Part shown: positions 9,075 to 17,146 of the stretch, one piece after another
How the letters are laid out: each line of letters begins with the position of its first letter
Position numbering within the stretch: position 1 is the first letter of the stretch
From: Flavobacterium alvei
Lineage (GTDB): Bacteria; Bacteroidota; Bacteroidia; Flavobacteriales; Flavobacteriaceae
Length of the DNA: 64,000 nucleotides
Reading direction: 5' to 3'
Assembly: GCF_002920895.1 (NCBI RefSeq)
Contig: NZ_PQVG01000002.1
Location: forward strand, 372,001-436,000
Made by a program: the position numbers and the translations under genes
The notes under the pieces: generated by a model
Seen by the model: the letters and a program-made list of their open reading frames with translations, nothing else
Database searches by the model: none
What the model was told of the DNA's origin: nothing

Positions 9075-10010
9075 ATGAAAAAAATACTATTCCTTTTTTT
9101 ACTCTTTACCAAAGTTGCTTTTGCGCAAAGCCACTTTCCTGTTGACACCACTTATACCGTAAAAAGTGTTTACGACAAAGTCAAAAAAGACCACCCCTAC
9201 ATTAGCTACGTACCAACTCGAAGCTATGAAACCGTAAACCAGAAAAAAGAAATCGTTTATAAAAAAATAAAAGATCGAGAACTTCATCTTGATGCTTATT
9301 ACAATAAAACCAAGAAACAAAACCCTGCAATTGTTATCATTCACGGTGGTGGTTGGAGATCTGGCAATAAATCTCAGATGGAAACTTTTGCCATAGAAAT
9401 GGCTTCAAAAGGGTACTCTTGTTTTAATATTGAATTTCGTTTATCAATGGAAGCACCTTATCCTGCTGCAATATTTGATGTCAAAAATGCCATTCAGTAC
9501 ATCAAAAAAAATGCACGAAAATTTAATGTTGACACCACTAAAGTGGCCGTTTTAGGTTGCTCTTCTGGTGGACAAATGGCTTCTCTGATAGGAACTACAA
9601 ATGGTAAAAAAGAATTTGAAGATTCCAAAACTGTTAGCAAATTTTCCTCAAAAGTTAATGCAATTGTGGACGTAGATGGTACATTGGCATTCAAGCACAG
9701 AGAATCGGTAGAAGGCAAAGTGGCAGGCTTGTGGTTGGGTGGAAGTTATGAAGAAATCCCCTCCATTTGGGAACAAGCGGCTCCATTAAATCAAGCAGAC
9801 AAAAACACACCTCCTATCCTATTCATTTGTAGCAGTATCCCAAGATTTCACGCTGGAAGAGACGATATGATTGCAATACTCAATAAATATGGAATATACA
9901 GCGAAATCCAAACCATTCCAAATTCGCCACACTCCTTTTGGTTCCTAAACCCTTGGTTTGATGAAACTATAAAGTACACGACTCATTTTTTAGATAAAAT
10001 ATTCAAATGA
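9075..10010 (+). CDS. Alpha/beta-hydrolase esterase (probable pectin or carbohydrate acetylesterase)
   Basis: This 311-residue protein has a signal peptide ending at AFAQ. The alpha/beta-hydrolase core shows the oxyanion motif HGGGW at 90-94 and the nucleophile elbow GCSSG at 161-165 with Ser163. The acid is likely in HAGRDDMIAIL and the base His in NSPHSFWF near the C-terminus. The family includes BD-FAE and acetyl-xylan or pectin acetylesterases. In a locus with CE8 and CE12 the likely task is removing acetyl groups from galacturonan. It starts 8 bases after GH28, so the two are almost certainly co-transcribed. Feruloyl esterase activity is an alternative. Confidence 0.85.
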   Translation: MKKILFLFLLFTKVAFAQSHFPVDTTYTVKSVYDKVKKDHPYISYVPTRSYETVNQKKEIVYKKIKDRELHLDAYYNKTKKQNPAIVIIHGGGWRSGNKSQMETFAIEMASKGYSCFNIEFRLSMEAPYPAAIFDVKNAIQYIKKNARKFNVDTTKVAVLGCSSGGQMASLIGTTNGKKEFEDSKTVSKFSSKVNAIVDVDGTLAFKHRESVEGKVAGLWLGGSYEEIPSIWEQAAPLNQADKNTPPILFICSSIPRFHAGRDDMIAILNKYGIYSEIQTIPNSPHSFWFLNPWFDETIKYTTHFLDKIFK

Positions 10011-10020
10011 AATTTATAAA

Positions 10021-10989
10021 ATGAAAACAATACAAATAGTCGCAACTTTACTAGTATTAGGCGTTAATACCTGCCTTGCCCAAACCAATAAATCTTCAAG
10101 TAAAGATTCAAAAACCTATGCTGAAATTTCGGTGAAAGAAGGCGGAAAATGGGAAGGCAATAAATATATTGGGGGAACTTTTAAAAACATTCAAAGCCTA
10201 AAAATAGCTCCAAAACAAACCGACCATTTAGAAATTATTCGATATGAAGGGCCTGGATGGGAAAGCAACAAAATAGCCTATCGTTTGTACTTAGATTGGA
10301 GGAATGCGATTGATATTTTCGGAAAAAAAACCGATGCCGTGATTTTACCATTAGTAGGTCAGGTAGGTTCTGATTCCTATCATAATATGCAAGATTGGGG
10401 ATGCGATATTTTGAATTCTGGAAAAGGAATCGGAATTGGTTCTATAAATCGGTATTTGAACAATGAAAAATTACATTTCCGTGAAGTTGATTCTACCCTT
10501 GCTAAAGTCGAAAATAAAGTCAGCGAATCTACTGTTACAATAAATTATTATGGTTGGAAAACGGCTTCCGATAAAATTGATTTTACATCCAAGTTATCCA
10601 TTATTCCAGACCAGCGCTATACAAAACACACCATTCAAGCTTCAAAAGAAATCAAAGGAATTTGTACTGGAATTGTAAAACAAAAAAACGCTGAATTTCT
10701 CAAAAAAGAAAGTGTCAACAAAAAATGGGCATATATCGCCACTTACGGAACACAATCAGTAATTCCTGATCAACTGGGAATGGCTATTTTTTATGAAATT
10801 AATACTGTGGAATCTATAGAAAACACTGAATTGGATTATCTTTTAGTTTTCAAACCTACTACAAAACTGAATTCATATTATTTCTTAGCCACTTGGGAAC
10901 AAGAGAAAGACGGTATAAAATCTAAGGAAGCCTTCATGAAATATTTAGATGAAAAATTAGTTTTTTTAAACAAAAAGAACAAACTTTAG
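10021..10989 (+). CDS. Exported DUF4861-like protein of pectin loci
   Basis: This 322-residue protein has a signal peptide ending at CLAQ. The body looks all-beta, with conserved-looking Trp/Tyr/Gly clusters: EIIRYEGPGWESNKIAYRLY near 75-95, VGSDSYHNMQDWGCDIL near 117-133, and YGWKT near 177. It resembles the DUF4861 family, which recurs in pectin and rhamnogalacturonan loci of Bacteroidota beside GH28 and GH105. I know of no firmly established activity for it. His, Asp and Tyr residues in YHNMQDWG and the YEGPGWES motif would be candidates for a carbohydrate-active site. It lies 10 bases after the esterase and 3 bases before the first GH105, so it is translated with them. Confidence 0.75.
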   Translation: MKTIQIVATLLVLGVNTCLAQTNKSSSKDSKTYAEISVKEGGKWEGNKYIGGTFKNIQSLKIAPKQTDHLEIIRYEGPGWESNKIAYRLYLDWRNAIDIFGKKTDAVILPLVGQVGSDSYHNMQDWGCDILNSGKGIGIGSINRYLNNEKLHFREVDSTLAKVENKVSESTVTINYYGWKTASDKIDFTSKLSIIPDQRYTKHTIQASKEIKGICTGIVKQKNAEFLKKESVNKKWAYIATYGTQSVIPDQLGMAIFYEINTVESIENTELDYLLVFKPTTKLNSYYFLATWEQEKDGIKSKEAFMKYLDEKLVFLNKKNKL

Positions 10990-10992
10990 CCT

Positions 10993-12195
10993 ATGGAAAC
11001 CCTTAAAAACACATTCATTTGTATGGGTTTAGTATTATTTTTTAATGCTAATGCTCAAACATTGGAAACTAAAAATGAAACTATTATTTCAGATCAATTA
11101 AAATGGTCCGAAAGGATGGCTTTGTCCATTATGAAAAGACATCCCGAAGCTTGGCAAATAGACAATCATCCAGCACCCAAATGGGATTACAAAATTGGAA
11201 TGATTTTAACAGGGTATGAAAAACTATACAACCAAACTAAAGACCCCAAATATTACGATTATATAAAAGGTTATGCCGATAAATTAATTGATAAAAACGG
11301 AACATTCGAAAAATTTGACCCGAAAGATCACAATATCGATTTTATCAATGCTGGTAAAATACTTTTCAATCTTTACAATACAACAAAAGAACAAAAATAC
11401 CTTACTGCTTTACAAACATTAAGAAAAAATTTCGATGATTATCCAAGAACACCATCAGGAGGTTTTTGGCACAAAAAAATCTATCCCAACCAAATGTGGT
11501 TAGACGGATTATATATGGGACAACCTTTTTATGCTCGTTACACTGTTGAATTTGAAAAAGGCGAAAAACTAAACGATGTAGCCCATCAATTTGAATTGTT
11601 GCACTACCATTCTTTTGACAAAAAAACAGGCTTGTATTTTCATGCTTGGGACGAAAGTAAAAAAATGCCTTGGGCTAACGCAACCACAGGAACTGCACCA
11701 CATGTTTGGTTAAGAGCTCTTGGCTGGTACGGAATGGCTTTAGTCGATGCATTGGATTATTTTCCAAAAGACCACCCAAAACAGAAAGAATTGGTACAAT
11801 ATTTGAATGAATTGGCGACAGCTGTTAGCAAATATCAAGATTCATCAGGTTTATGGTTTCAAATTCCTGATTTGGCAACTAGAGAAGGGAATTATTTAGA
11901 AGCTTCTGGCTCATCAATGTTGGTTTATGCCATAGCAAAAGGAGTAAACAAAGGCTATTTGCCAACTTCTTTCGGAAAAACGGCAAATAAAGGATTTAAT
12001 GGTTTAATCAAAAACCTCATAAAGATAGATGCCAATGGAGAAATTCACATCACACAAGTTTGTGCAAGCGCAGGATTAGGCGGAAATCCTTATAGAGATG
12101 GCTCTTATGAATATTATATAAGTGAAAAAATAAAAGTAGATAATTCACACGGATTGGGCGCTTTTCTTCTAGCTGCAATTGAATTAGAAAAATAA
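10993..12195 (+). CDS. GH105 unsaturated rhamnogalacturonyl/galacturonyl hydrolase, copy 1
   Basis: This 400-residue protein has a signal peptide ending at ANAQ. The (alpha/alpha)6-barrel signatures are clear: SIMKRHPEAWQIDN near 45-58, KWDYKIGMILTGYEKLY near 63-79, GGFWHKKIYPNQMWLDGLYMG with the catalytic Asp171, and RALGWYGMALVDALDYFPKDHP. GH105 enzymes hydrate the 4,5-unsaturated uronic acid left by lyases and release it as 5-keto-4-deoxyuronate. It sits 25 bases before a second GH105 with closely matching sequence, a local duplication. Because copy 2 is a lipoprotein and copy 1 is not, the two may work in different compartments or on different oligomers. Confidence 0.93.
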   Translation: METLKNTFICMGLVLFFNANAQTLETKNETIISDQLKWSERMALSIMKRHPEAWQIDNHPAPKWDYKIGMILTGYEKLYNQTKDPKYYDYIKGYADKLIDKNGTFEKFDPKDHNIDFINAGKILFNLYNTTKEQKYLTALQTLRKNFDDYPRTPSGGFWHKKIYPNQMWLDGLYMGQPFYARYTVEFEKGEKLNDVAHQFELLHYHSFDKKTGLYFHAWDESKKMPWANATTGTAPHVWLRALGWYGMALVDALDYFPKDHPKQKELVQYLNELATAVSKYQDSSGLWFQIPDLATREGNYLEASGSSMLVYAIAKGVNKGYLPTSFGKTANKGFNGLIKNLIKIDANGEIHITQVCASAGLGGNPYRDGSYEYYISEKIKVDNSHGLGAFLLAAIELEK

Positions 12196-12220
12196 AAATA
12201 TAAACATTAAAAACACAATT

Positions 12221-13453
12221 ATGTTAAACAAAAAACTAAACACCTTAAAGGCCACAACTCTTTTTATTTCGTTAGCACTTCTTGGTTGCAAAACTACAGC
12301 CCAAGAACCTGCTAAAATTGTCGAAAACCAAAATATTGTAATTGCAAAAAATGCAAAATGGTCTGATAAAATGGCTTTGACGTTGATGAAACGTCACCCA
12401 GAAAGCTATATGATTGACAATGCAAAAGCTCCAAAATGGGACTATGTGCACGCTTTAGTTTTGCACGCATTTGAAGATTTGTACAAAAAAAATCCAGACC
12501 CTAGATATGCTGCTTATGTGAAAAATTATGTAGATATTTTAGTTCAAGAAGATGGTTCCATCAAAACCTACGAATTAGAAAAATACAACATCGACTTGGT
12601 TTTACCAGGACGATTATTATTCAATAGATATAAAGAAACAAAAGACAATCGCTATTTAGTGGCCATGCAAACGCTAAAAAAACAATTAGAAGGACAACCT
12701 AGAACAACTTCTGGTGGGTTTTGGCACAAACAAATTTACACCAACCAAATGTGGCTTGATGGTTTATATATGGGAGAACCATTCTATGCTCAATACACTG
12801 CTACTTTCGAAAACGGAAAAAACTTAGATGACGTTGCCAAACAATTCGAAGAAATTCAAAAACACGCAACAGATCCAAAAACAGGATTATTATACCACGG
12901 TTGGGATTCTGAAAAATTAATGCCTTGGGCAAACAAAGAAACTGGAAACTCACCCAATTTCTGGTCAAGAGCATTGGGTTGGTATGCAATGGCACTTGTA
13001 GATGCTTTAGATTATTTCCCTAAAGACCACCCAAAACAAAAAGAATTGGTTGGCTATTTAAACAATGTTTCGGCTAGTTTGGCTAAATTCCAAGACCAAA
13101 AAACAGGTTTATGGTATCAAGTAACAGATAAAGCTGGCGAAAAAGGTAATTATTTAGAAGGCTCTGGTTCTGCAATGTTTGCTTATGCCTTCGCAAAAGG
13201 AGCTAACAAAGGATATTTACCCTCAAAATACAAAAAATTGGCCAACAAAGCTTTTGATGGTTTGACAACCAAATTGATGAAAATAGACGCCGACGGGACA
13301 ATTACCATTACTGATGTATGCGCCGTTGCAGGACTTGGAGGAACACCTTACAGAGACGGTTCTTATGAGTATTATGTAAATGAAAAGAAAAAAGACAATG
13401 ATCCAAAAGCAACTGGACCGTTTATTTTGGCAGCTTTAGAATTAAATAGATAA
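12221..13453 (+). CDS. GH105 unsaturated uronyl hydrolase, copy 2, lipoprotein
   Basis: The 410-residue protein starts with a lipoprotein signal with a classical lipobox (ALLGC, Cys23). The rest parallels copy 1: LMKRHPESYMIDN, APKWDYVHALVLH, GGFWHKQIYTNQMWLDGLYMG with catalytic Asp180, and RALGWYAMALVDALDYF. It should release unsaturated galacturonate from lyase products such as those of PL10 or PL1. The membrane anchor distinguishes it from copy 1. The shared phrase DYFPKDHPKQKELV marks the pair as recent paralogues. It is followed 13 bases later by GH43. Confidence 0.93.
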   Translation: MLNKKLNTLKATTLFISLALLGCKTTAQEPAKIVENQNIVIAKNAKWSDKMALTLMKRHPESYMIDNAKAPKWDYVHALVLHAFEDLYKKNPDPRYAAYVKNYVDILVQEDGSIKTYELEKYNIDLVLPGRLLFNRYKETKDNRYLVAMQTLKKQLEGQPRTTSGGFWHKQIYTNQMWLDGLYMGEPFYAQYTATFENGKNLDDVAKQFEEIQKHATDPKTGLLYHGWDSEKLMPWANKETGNSPNFWSRALGWYAMALVDALDYFPKDHPKQKELVGYLNNVSASLAKFQDQKTGLWYQVTDKAGEKGNYLEGSGSAMFAYAFAKGANKGYLPSKYKKLANKAFDGLTTKLMKIDADGTITITDVCAVAGLGGTPYRDGSYEYYVNEKKKDNDPKATGPFILAALELNR

Positions 13454-13466
13454 TCCGCTTAACTAG

Positions 13467-15098
13467 ATGAAATTCATAAAAATAACTTCGCTTTTTTTGT
13501 GCAGTTTGGCACTTCAAAACTCAATAGCACAAGAAAAAAGCGAAACCAATCGTTCACAAGTTTGGATGGCCGACAATGGAGACGGAACCTATAAAAACCC
13601 CATCATCAATGCCGATTATTCTGACCCAGATGCCATTCGTGTTGGCGATGATTATTATTTGACATCCTCCTCTTTCAATTGTATCCCGGGTTTGCCCATT
13701 TTGCATTCCAAGGATATGGTCAATTGGGAATTGGTTAATTATGCGCTTAAAAAGCAACCTCCTTTCGACGTTTATGACAAACCAGGACACGGAAATGGTG
13801 TTTGGGCTCCGTCCATTAGATTTCATAATGAGGAATTTTATATTTATTATCCCGACCCTGATTACGGTATTTATATGATTAAAACCAAAGACCCAAAAGG
13901 TGATTGGTCTGAACCCGTTATGGTCAAAGAAGGAAAAGGTCTGATTGATCCTTGCCCGTTATGGGATGAAGATGGCAAAGCCTATCTTGCTTATGCTTAT
14001 GCCGGAAGCCGAGCGGGTTTCAAAAGCCTTTTGGCCATTTGTAGTCTAAATCCTGAAGGAACTTCTGCCAATTACAATGACGATGTTATCATTATTGACG
14101 GTCACGATGGCGAAGCCACCATCGAAGGTCCAAAATTATACAAACGCAATGGCTACTATTATGTTTTTGCACCTGCAGGTGGTGTTCCTACAGGATGGCA
14201 AACCGTCTTAAGATCAAAAAATATTTGGGGTCCTTACGAAAAAAGAAAAGTTTTAGATCAAGGAAAAACAAAAGTGAATGGTCCACACCAAGGTGCTTGG
14301 GTGCAAACACAAACTGGAGAAGATTGGTTTTTCCACTTTCAAGACAAATTTGCTTATGGAAGAGTCGTTCATTTGCAACCTATGAAATGGATTAAAGATT
14401 GGCCAGTAATCGGAACCGACAAAGATGGTGATGGAACTGGCGAACCAGTAGCAACTTACAAAAAGCCAAATGTTGGAAAAAAATATCCTATTTCCACTCC
14501 ACCAGAATCAGATGAATTCAATAGCCCAAAATTAGGATTGCAATGGCAATGGCACGCCAATCAACAAGTGTATTGGGGATTTCCTTCCACGATAGGGTAT
14601 TACACGATGTATTGTCGTCCAAAACCTGAAAATTACATCAATTTATTCGATGTGGGGAATTTATTATTGCAAAAATTTCCTGCCGATGAATTTACTGCAA
14701 CTACAAAAATGACTTTTAATGCCCGTTTCGACGATGAACAAACCGGTTTGGTAATAATGGGATTGGATTACAGCTATTTGAAAGTAAAACAAACAGCAGG
14801 ACAATTATCCATATCCCAAGTAATCTGCAAAAATGCCGACAAAAAAGGTGCAGAAAAAGAAAGTGAATCCATTAAATTGAAAAGCACTACTTTTTACCTT
14901 CAAGTAAAAGTAAAAGCAGGTGGAATTTGCAGTTTCTTCTACAGTGAAGACGGCAAAAAATTCACTGCCGTTGGAACTGATTTCACTTCAAGAGAAGGTA
15001 AATGGATTGGAGCAAAATTAGGCTTTTTGGCACTTCGAAATGGAAACATAAACGATGCTGGAAGTGTTCGAATTGACTGGTTTAGAATAACAAAATAA
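13467..15098 (+). CDS. GH43 glycosidase with C-terminal beta-sandwich (arabinofuranosidase/xylosidase-like)
   Basis: This 543-residue protein has a signal peptide ending at SIAQ. The five-bladed propeller catalytic residues are visible: Asp53 in YSDPD as base, Asp161 in LIDPCP as pKa modulator, and Glu220 in ATIEGPKL as acid. From about residue 345 (PESDEFNSPKLGLQWQWHAN) a second domain starts. It has the DUF1349/beta-xylosidase C2 look, and ends with EGKWIGAKLGFLALRNG and RIDWFRITK. In this locus it probably removes arabinose or xylose side chains, or galactose in some subfamilies, from pectin. The subfamily cannot be assigned by reading. It is flanked by GH105 and PL10 with gaps of 13 and 9 bases. 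Confidence 0.92.
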   Translation: MKFIKITSLFLCSLALQNSIAQEKSETNRSQVWMADNGDGTYKNPIINADYSDPDAIRVGDDYYLTSSSFNCIPGLPILHSKDMVNWELVNYALKKQPPFDVYDKPGHGNGVWAPSIRFHNEEFYIYYPDPDYGIYMIKTKDPKGDWSEPVMVKEGKGLIDPCPLWDEDGKAYLAYAYAGSRAGFKSLLAICSLNPEGTSANYNDDVIIIDGHDGEATIEGPKLYKRNGYYYVFAPAGGVPTGWQTVLRSKNIWGPYEKRKVLDQGKTKVNGPHQGAWVQTQTGEDWFFHFQDKFAYGRVVHLQPMKWIKDWPVIGTDKDGDGTGEPVATYKKPNVGKKYPISTPPESDEFNSPKLGLQWQWHANQQVYWGFPSTIGYYTMYCRPKPENYINLFDVGNLLLQKFPADEFTATTKMTFNARFDDEQTGLVIMGLDYSYLKVKQTAGQLSISQVICKNADKKGAEKESESIKLKSTTFYLQVKVKAGGICSFFYSEDGKKFTAVGTDFTSREGKWIGAKLGFLALRNGNINDAGSVRIDWFRITK

Positions 15099-15107
15099 AT
15101 TTCTACA

Positions 15108-16193
15108 ATGAAAAAATTAAAAACAGCGCTTGTCTTTGCCTTAATCTTGGTATTAAATACAACTATTTATGCCCAAGTCAGCAACAAAAAATGGCCTGAT
15201 ATCATCAATAAATCAGAACCCGCTTGGTTTGCAACAGCCGAAGCAAAAGCCGTTGCCGAAAATGTATTGTTGTACCAACGCAATATTGGTGGTTGGCCCA
15301 AAAATATCCAAATGCAAAATCCATTGAGCGAGGTTGAAAAGCAAAAACTAATTGCCCTAAAACCCGACACAAAGGAAATTACAACCGACAACAGGGCCAC
15401 CACGCAAGAAATGTTGTTCTTGTCAAAAATGTACGCTCAAACTCCAGACGAAAGATACAAAGCTGCCTTTCTAGCCGGATTTGATTATTTGCTGAAAGCG
15501 CAATATGCAAACGGTGGTTGGCCACAATTTTATCCGTTGAAAAAAGGATATTACACCCACATCACCTACAATGATGATTCAATGGCAAACATATTAATGG
15601 TATTAAAAGAATGCATCGACAAAACCGATTATTTCTCCATAAAACCGACTGAATCTACTCTCGAAAAAGCAAAAATAGCATTCAATAAAGGCATTGATTG
15701 CATCATAAAATCACAATACAAACAAAATGGTGTTTTGACCGCTTGGTGTGCGCAACACGACGAAGTGACTTTGCTTCCAGCCAATGCCAGAGCTTATGAA
15801 CTGGCTTCCTTGAGTGGTCAAGAATCGGTTAAAATTGTGCAGCTATTGATGTCTATCGAAAATCCATCTCCAGAAGTTATAAATGCGGTAAACAGTGCGG
15901 TGGCTTGGTTCGAAAAAACAAAAATCACAGGTATTAGAGAAGATCGTGTTCCTGTTCCTAACAGTAAAATTATGGAAAAAGTATTAGTCAAAGACCCGAA
16001 TGCTGAACCGTTGTGGGCACGTTTTATGGAACTTACTGACAATACTCCTTTTTTCTGTGACAGAGACGGAATCAAAAAAGCATCTTATTTTGAAATAGGA
16101 CAAGAGCGCAGAACGGGCTACAATTGGTACACCAGCAAACCAAATGATGTTTTGAAAAAATATCCAGCCTGGAAAAAAAAACTAAAATTGTAA
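15108..16193 (+). CDS. PL10 pectate lyase (PelA/Pel-15E type), probable N-terminal half of a PL10-CE8 fusion
   Basis: The 361 residues include a signal peptide ending at IYAQ. PL10 marks are YQRNIGGWPKNIQM near 44-57, TTDNRATTQEMLFL near 87-100, GGWPQFYPLKKGYYTHITYNDDSM near 136-159, WCAQHDEVTLLPANARAYE near 208-226, and WARFMEL and FFCDRDG near 300-320. PL10 cleaves de-esterified galacturonan by beta-elimination with calcium. The frame stops at 16191-16193 just after a run of nine A. A complete CE8 domain continues in the -1 frame from that run and has no start codon of its own. The natural product may therefore be a 680-residue lyase-methylesterase, with this stop used only when no slippage occurs. 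Confidence 0.93.
   Translation: MKKLKTALVFALILVLNTTIYAQVSNKKWPDIINKSEPAWFATAEAKAVAENVLLYQRNIGGWPKNIQMQNPLSEVEKQKLIALKPDTKEITTDNRATTQEMLFLSKMYAQTPDERYKAAFLAGFDYLLKAQYANGGWPQFYPLKKGYYTHITYNDDSMANILMVLKECIDKTDYFSIKPTESTLEKAKIAFNKGIDCIIKSQYKQNGVLTAWCAQHDEVTLLPANARAYELASLSGQESVKIVQLLMSIENPSPEVINAVNSAVAWFEKTKITGIREDRVPVPNSKIMEKVLVKDPNAEPLWARFMELTDNTPFFCDRDGIKKASYFEIGQERRTGYNWYTSKPNDVLKKYPAWKKKLKL
16173..16181 (+). other. A9 homopolymer joining PL10 and CE8 (candidate slippage site or frameshift)
   Basis: Nine consecutive A read as three Lys codons in the PL10 frame. A net gain of one A, or a -1 slip of the ribosome, continues directly into CE8 as WKKKTKIVTEIPVS. Without it, translation stops three codons later. 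The upstream limit of the CE8 frame is a TGA at 16145-16147, so this run lies inside the short overlap where a switch must happen. Runs of nine or more A are classic transcriptional slippage sites and also frequent sequencing or mutation hot spots. Confidence 0.7.
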
Positions 16194-17146
16194 CTGAAAT
16201 ACCAGTTTCTACTACTACAATTGTTCCAAAAGACAAATATAAAATCGTCGTTGACAAAAACGGAAACGGCGATTTTACTACCATTCAAGAAGCCATAAAC
16301 GCCGTAAAAGGACTTCCTTCCGAAAGAGTTACCCTCTTCATAAAAAATGGCGTTTACTACGAAAAACTAATCATTCCTGCCTTGTTTCCGAAGATTTCAT
16401 TGATTGGCGAAAGCCGAGAAAAAACAATCATAACTTATGATGATTATTCAGGAAAACCAAGTAACATCAGAATTGGCACATCTAATTCCTATACCGTTTT
16501 GATAGAAGGCAATGATTTTTATGCCGAAAACTTGACCATCCAAAACACGGCTGGAACAGTTGGTCAAGCGGTTGCCTTGAATATAAATGCAAACAGGGCG
16601 ATTATCAACAACTGCTCTTTATTGGGAAATCAAGACACACTTTTTACTTCGGCAGGAAGAGCAGTGAATTATTTTAAAGATTGTTATATCGAAGGTACCA
16701 CCGATTTTATTTTTGGAGATGCCACTACTCTATTCGAAAATTGCACGATTCACAGCAAAAAAAATTCTTATATTACAGCCGCATCCACTCCACAAGAATC
16801 TACATTTGGTTATGTTTTCAAAAATTGCAAACTCACAGCCGATGAAAACACAACACAAGTATATCTTGGAAGACCTTGGAAAAATTTTGCCAAAACAGTC
16901 TTTATGAACTGCGAAATGGGCAAACACGTCAGACCCGAAGGTTGGCACAATTGGTCTAAACCCGATGCCGAAAAAACAACTTTTTATGGCGAATACAAAT
17001 GTACTGGCGCAGGTTTTCAACCCAAAAAAAGAGTGGCTTGGTCGCATCAATTAAAAAGAGCCGAAGCCAAAAAATACACGATGGAAAATATCCTGGGCTT
17101 GGATTTTTCGAAAACCATAAAAGAAATGTATTCAATTAAAAAATGA
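16181..17146 (+). CDS. CE8 pectin methylesterase domain without its own start codon
   Basis: The frame is open from 16148, just after a TGA. The domain starts near 16244 (KYKIVVDKNGNGDFTTIQEA) and has all CE8 blocks: GQAVALNINANRAIINNC, GNQDTLF, DFIFGDATTLF, LGRPWKNF and RPEGWHNW. The enzyme removes methyl esters from galacturonan so that PL10, PL1 and GH28 can act. No ATG, GTG or TTG lies in frame before the TTG at 16382, which falls inside the domain and would cut off its first strands. No signal peptide exists, unlike the neighbouring exported enzymes. The parsimonious reading is the C-terminal half of a PL10-CE8 protein reached by a -1 shift, with a Thr/Val/Pro-rich linker between. Its last bases overlap the next gene as ATGA. 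Confidence 0.85.
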   Translation, partial: TKIVTEIPVSTTTIVPKDKYKIVVDKNGNGDFTTIQEAINAVKGLPSERVTLFIKNGVYYEKLIIPALFPKISLIGESREKTIITYDDYSGKPSNIRIGTSNSYTVLIEGNDFYAENLTIQNTAGTVGQAVALNINANRAIINNCSLLGNQDTLFTSAGRAVNYFKDCYIEGTTDFIFGDATTLFENCTIHSKKNSYITAASTPQESTFGYVFKNCKLTADENTTQVYLGRPWKNFAKTVFMNCEMGKHVRPEGWHNWSKPDAEKTTFYGEYKCTGAGFQPKKRVAWSHQLKRAEAKKYTMENILGLDFSKTIKEMYSIKK

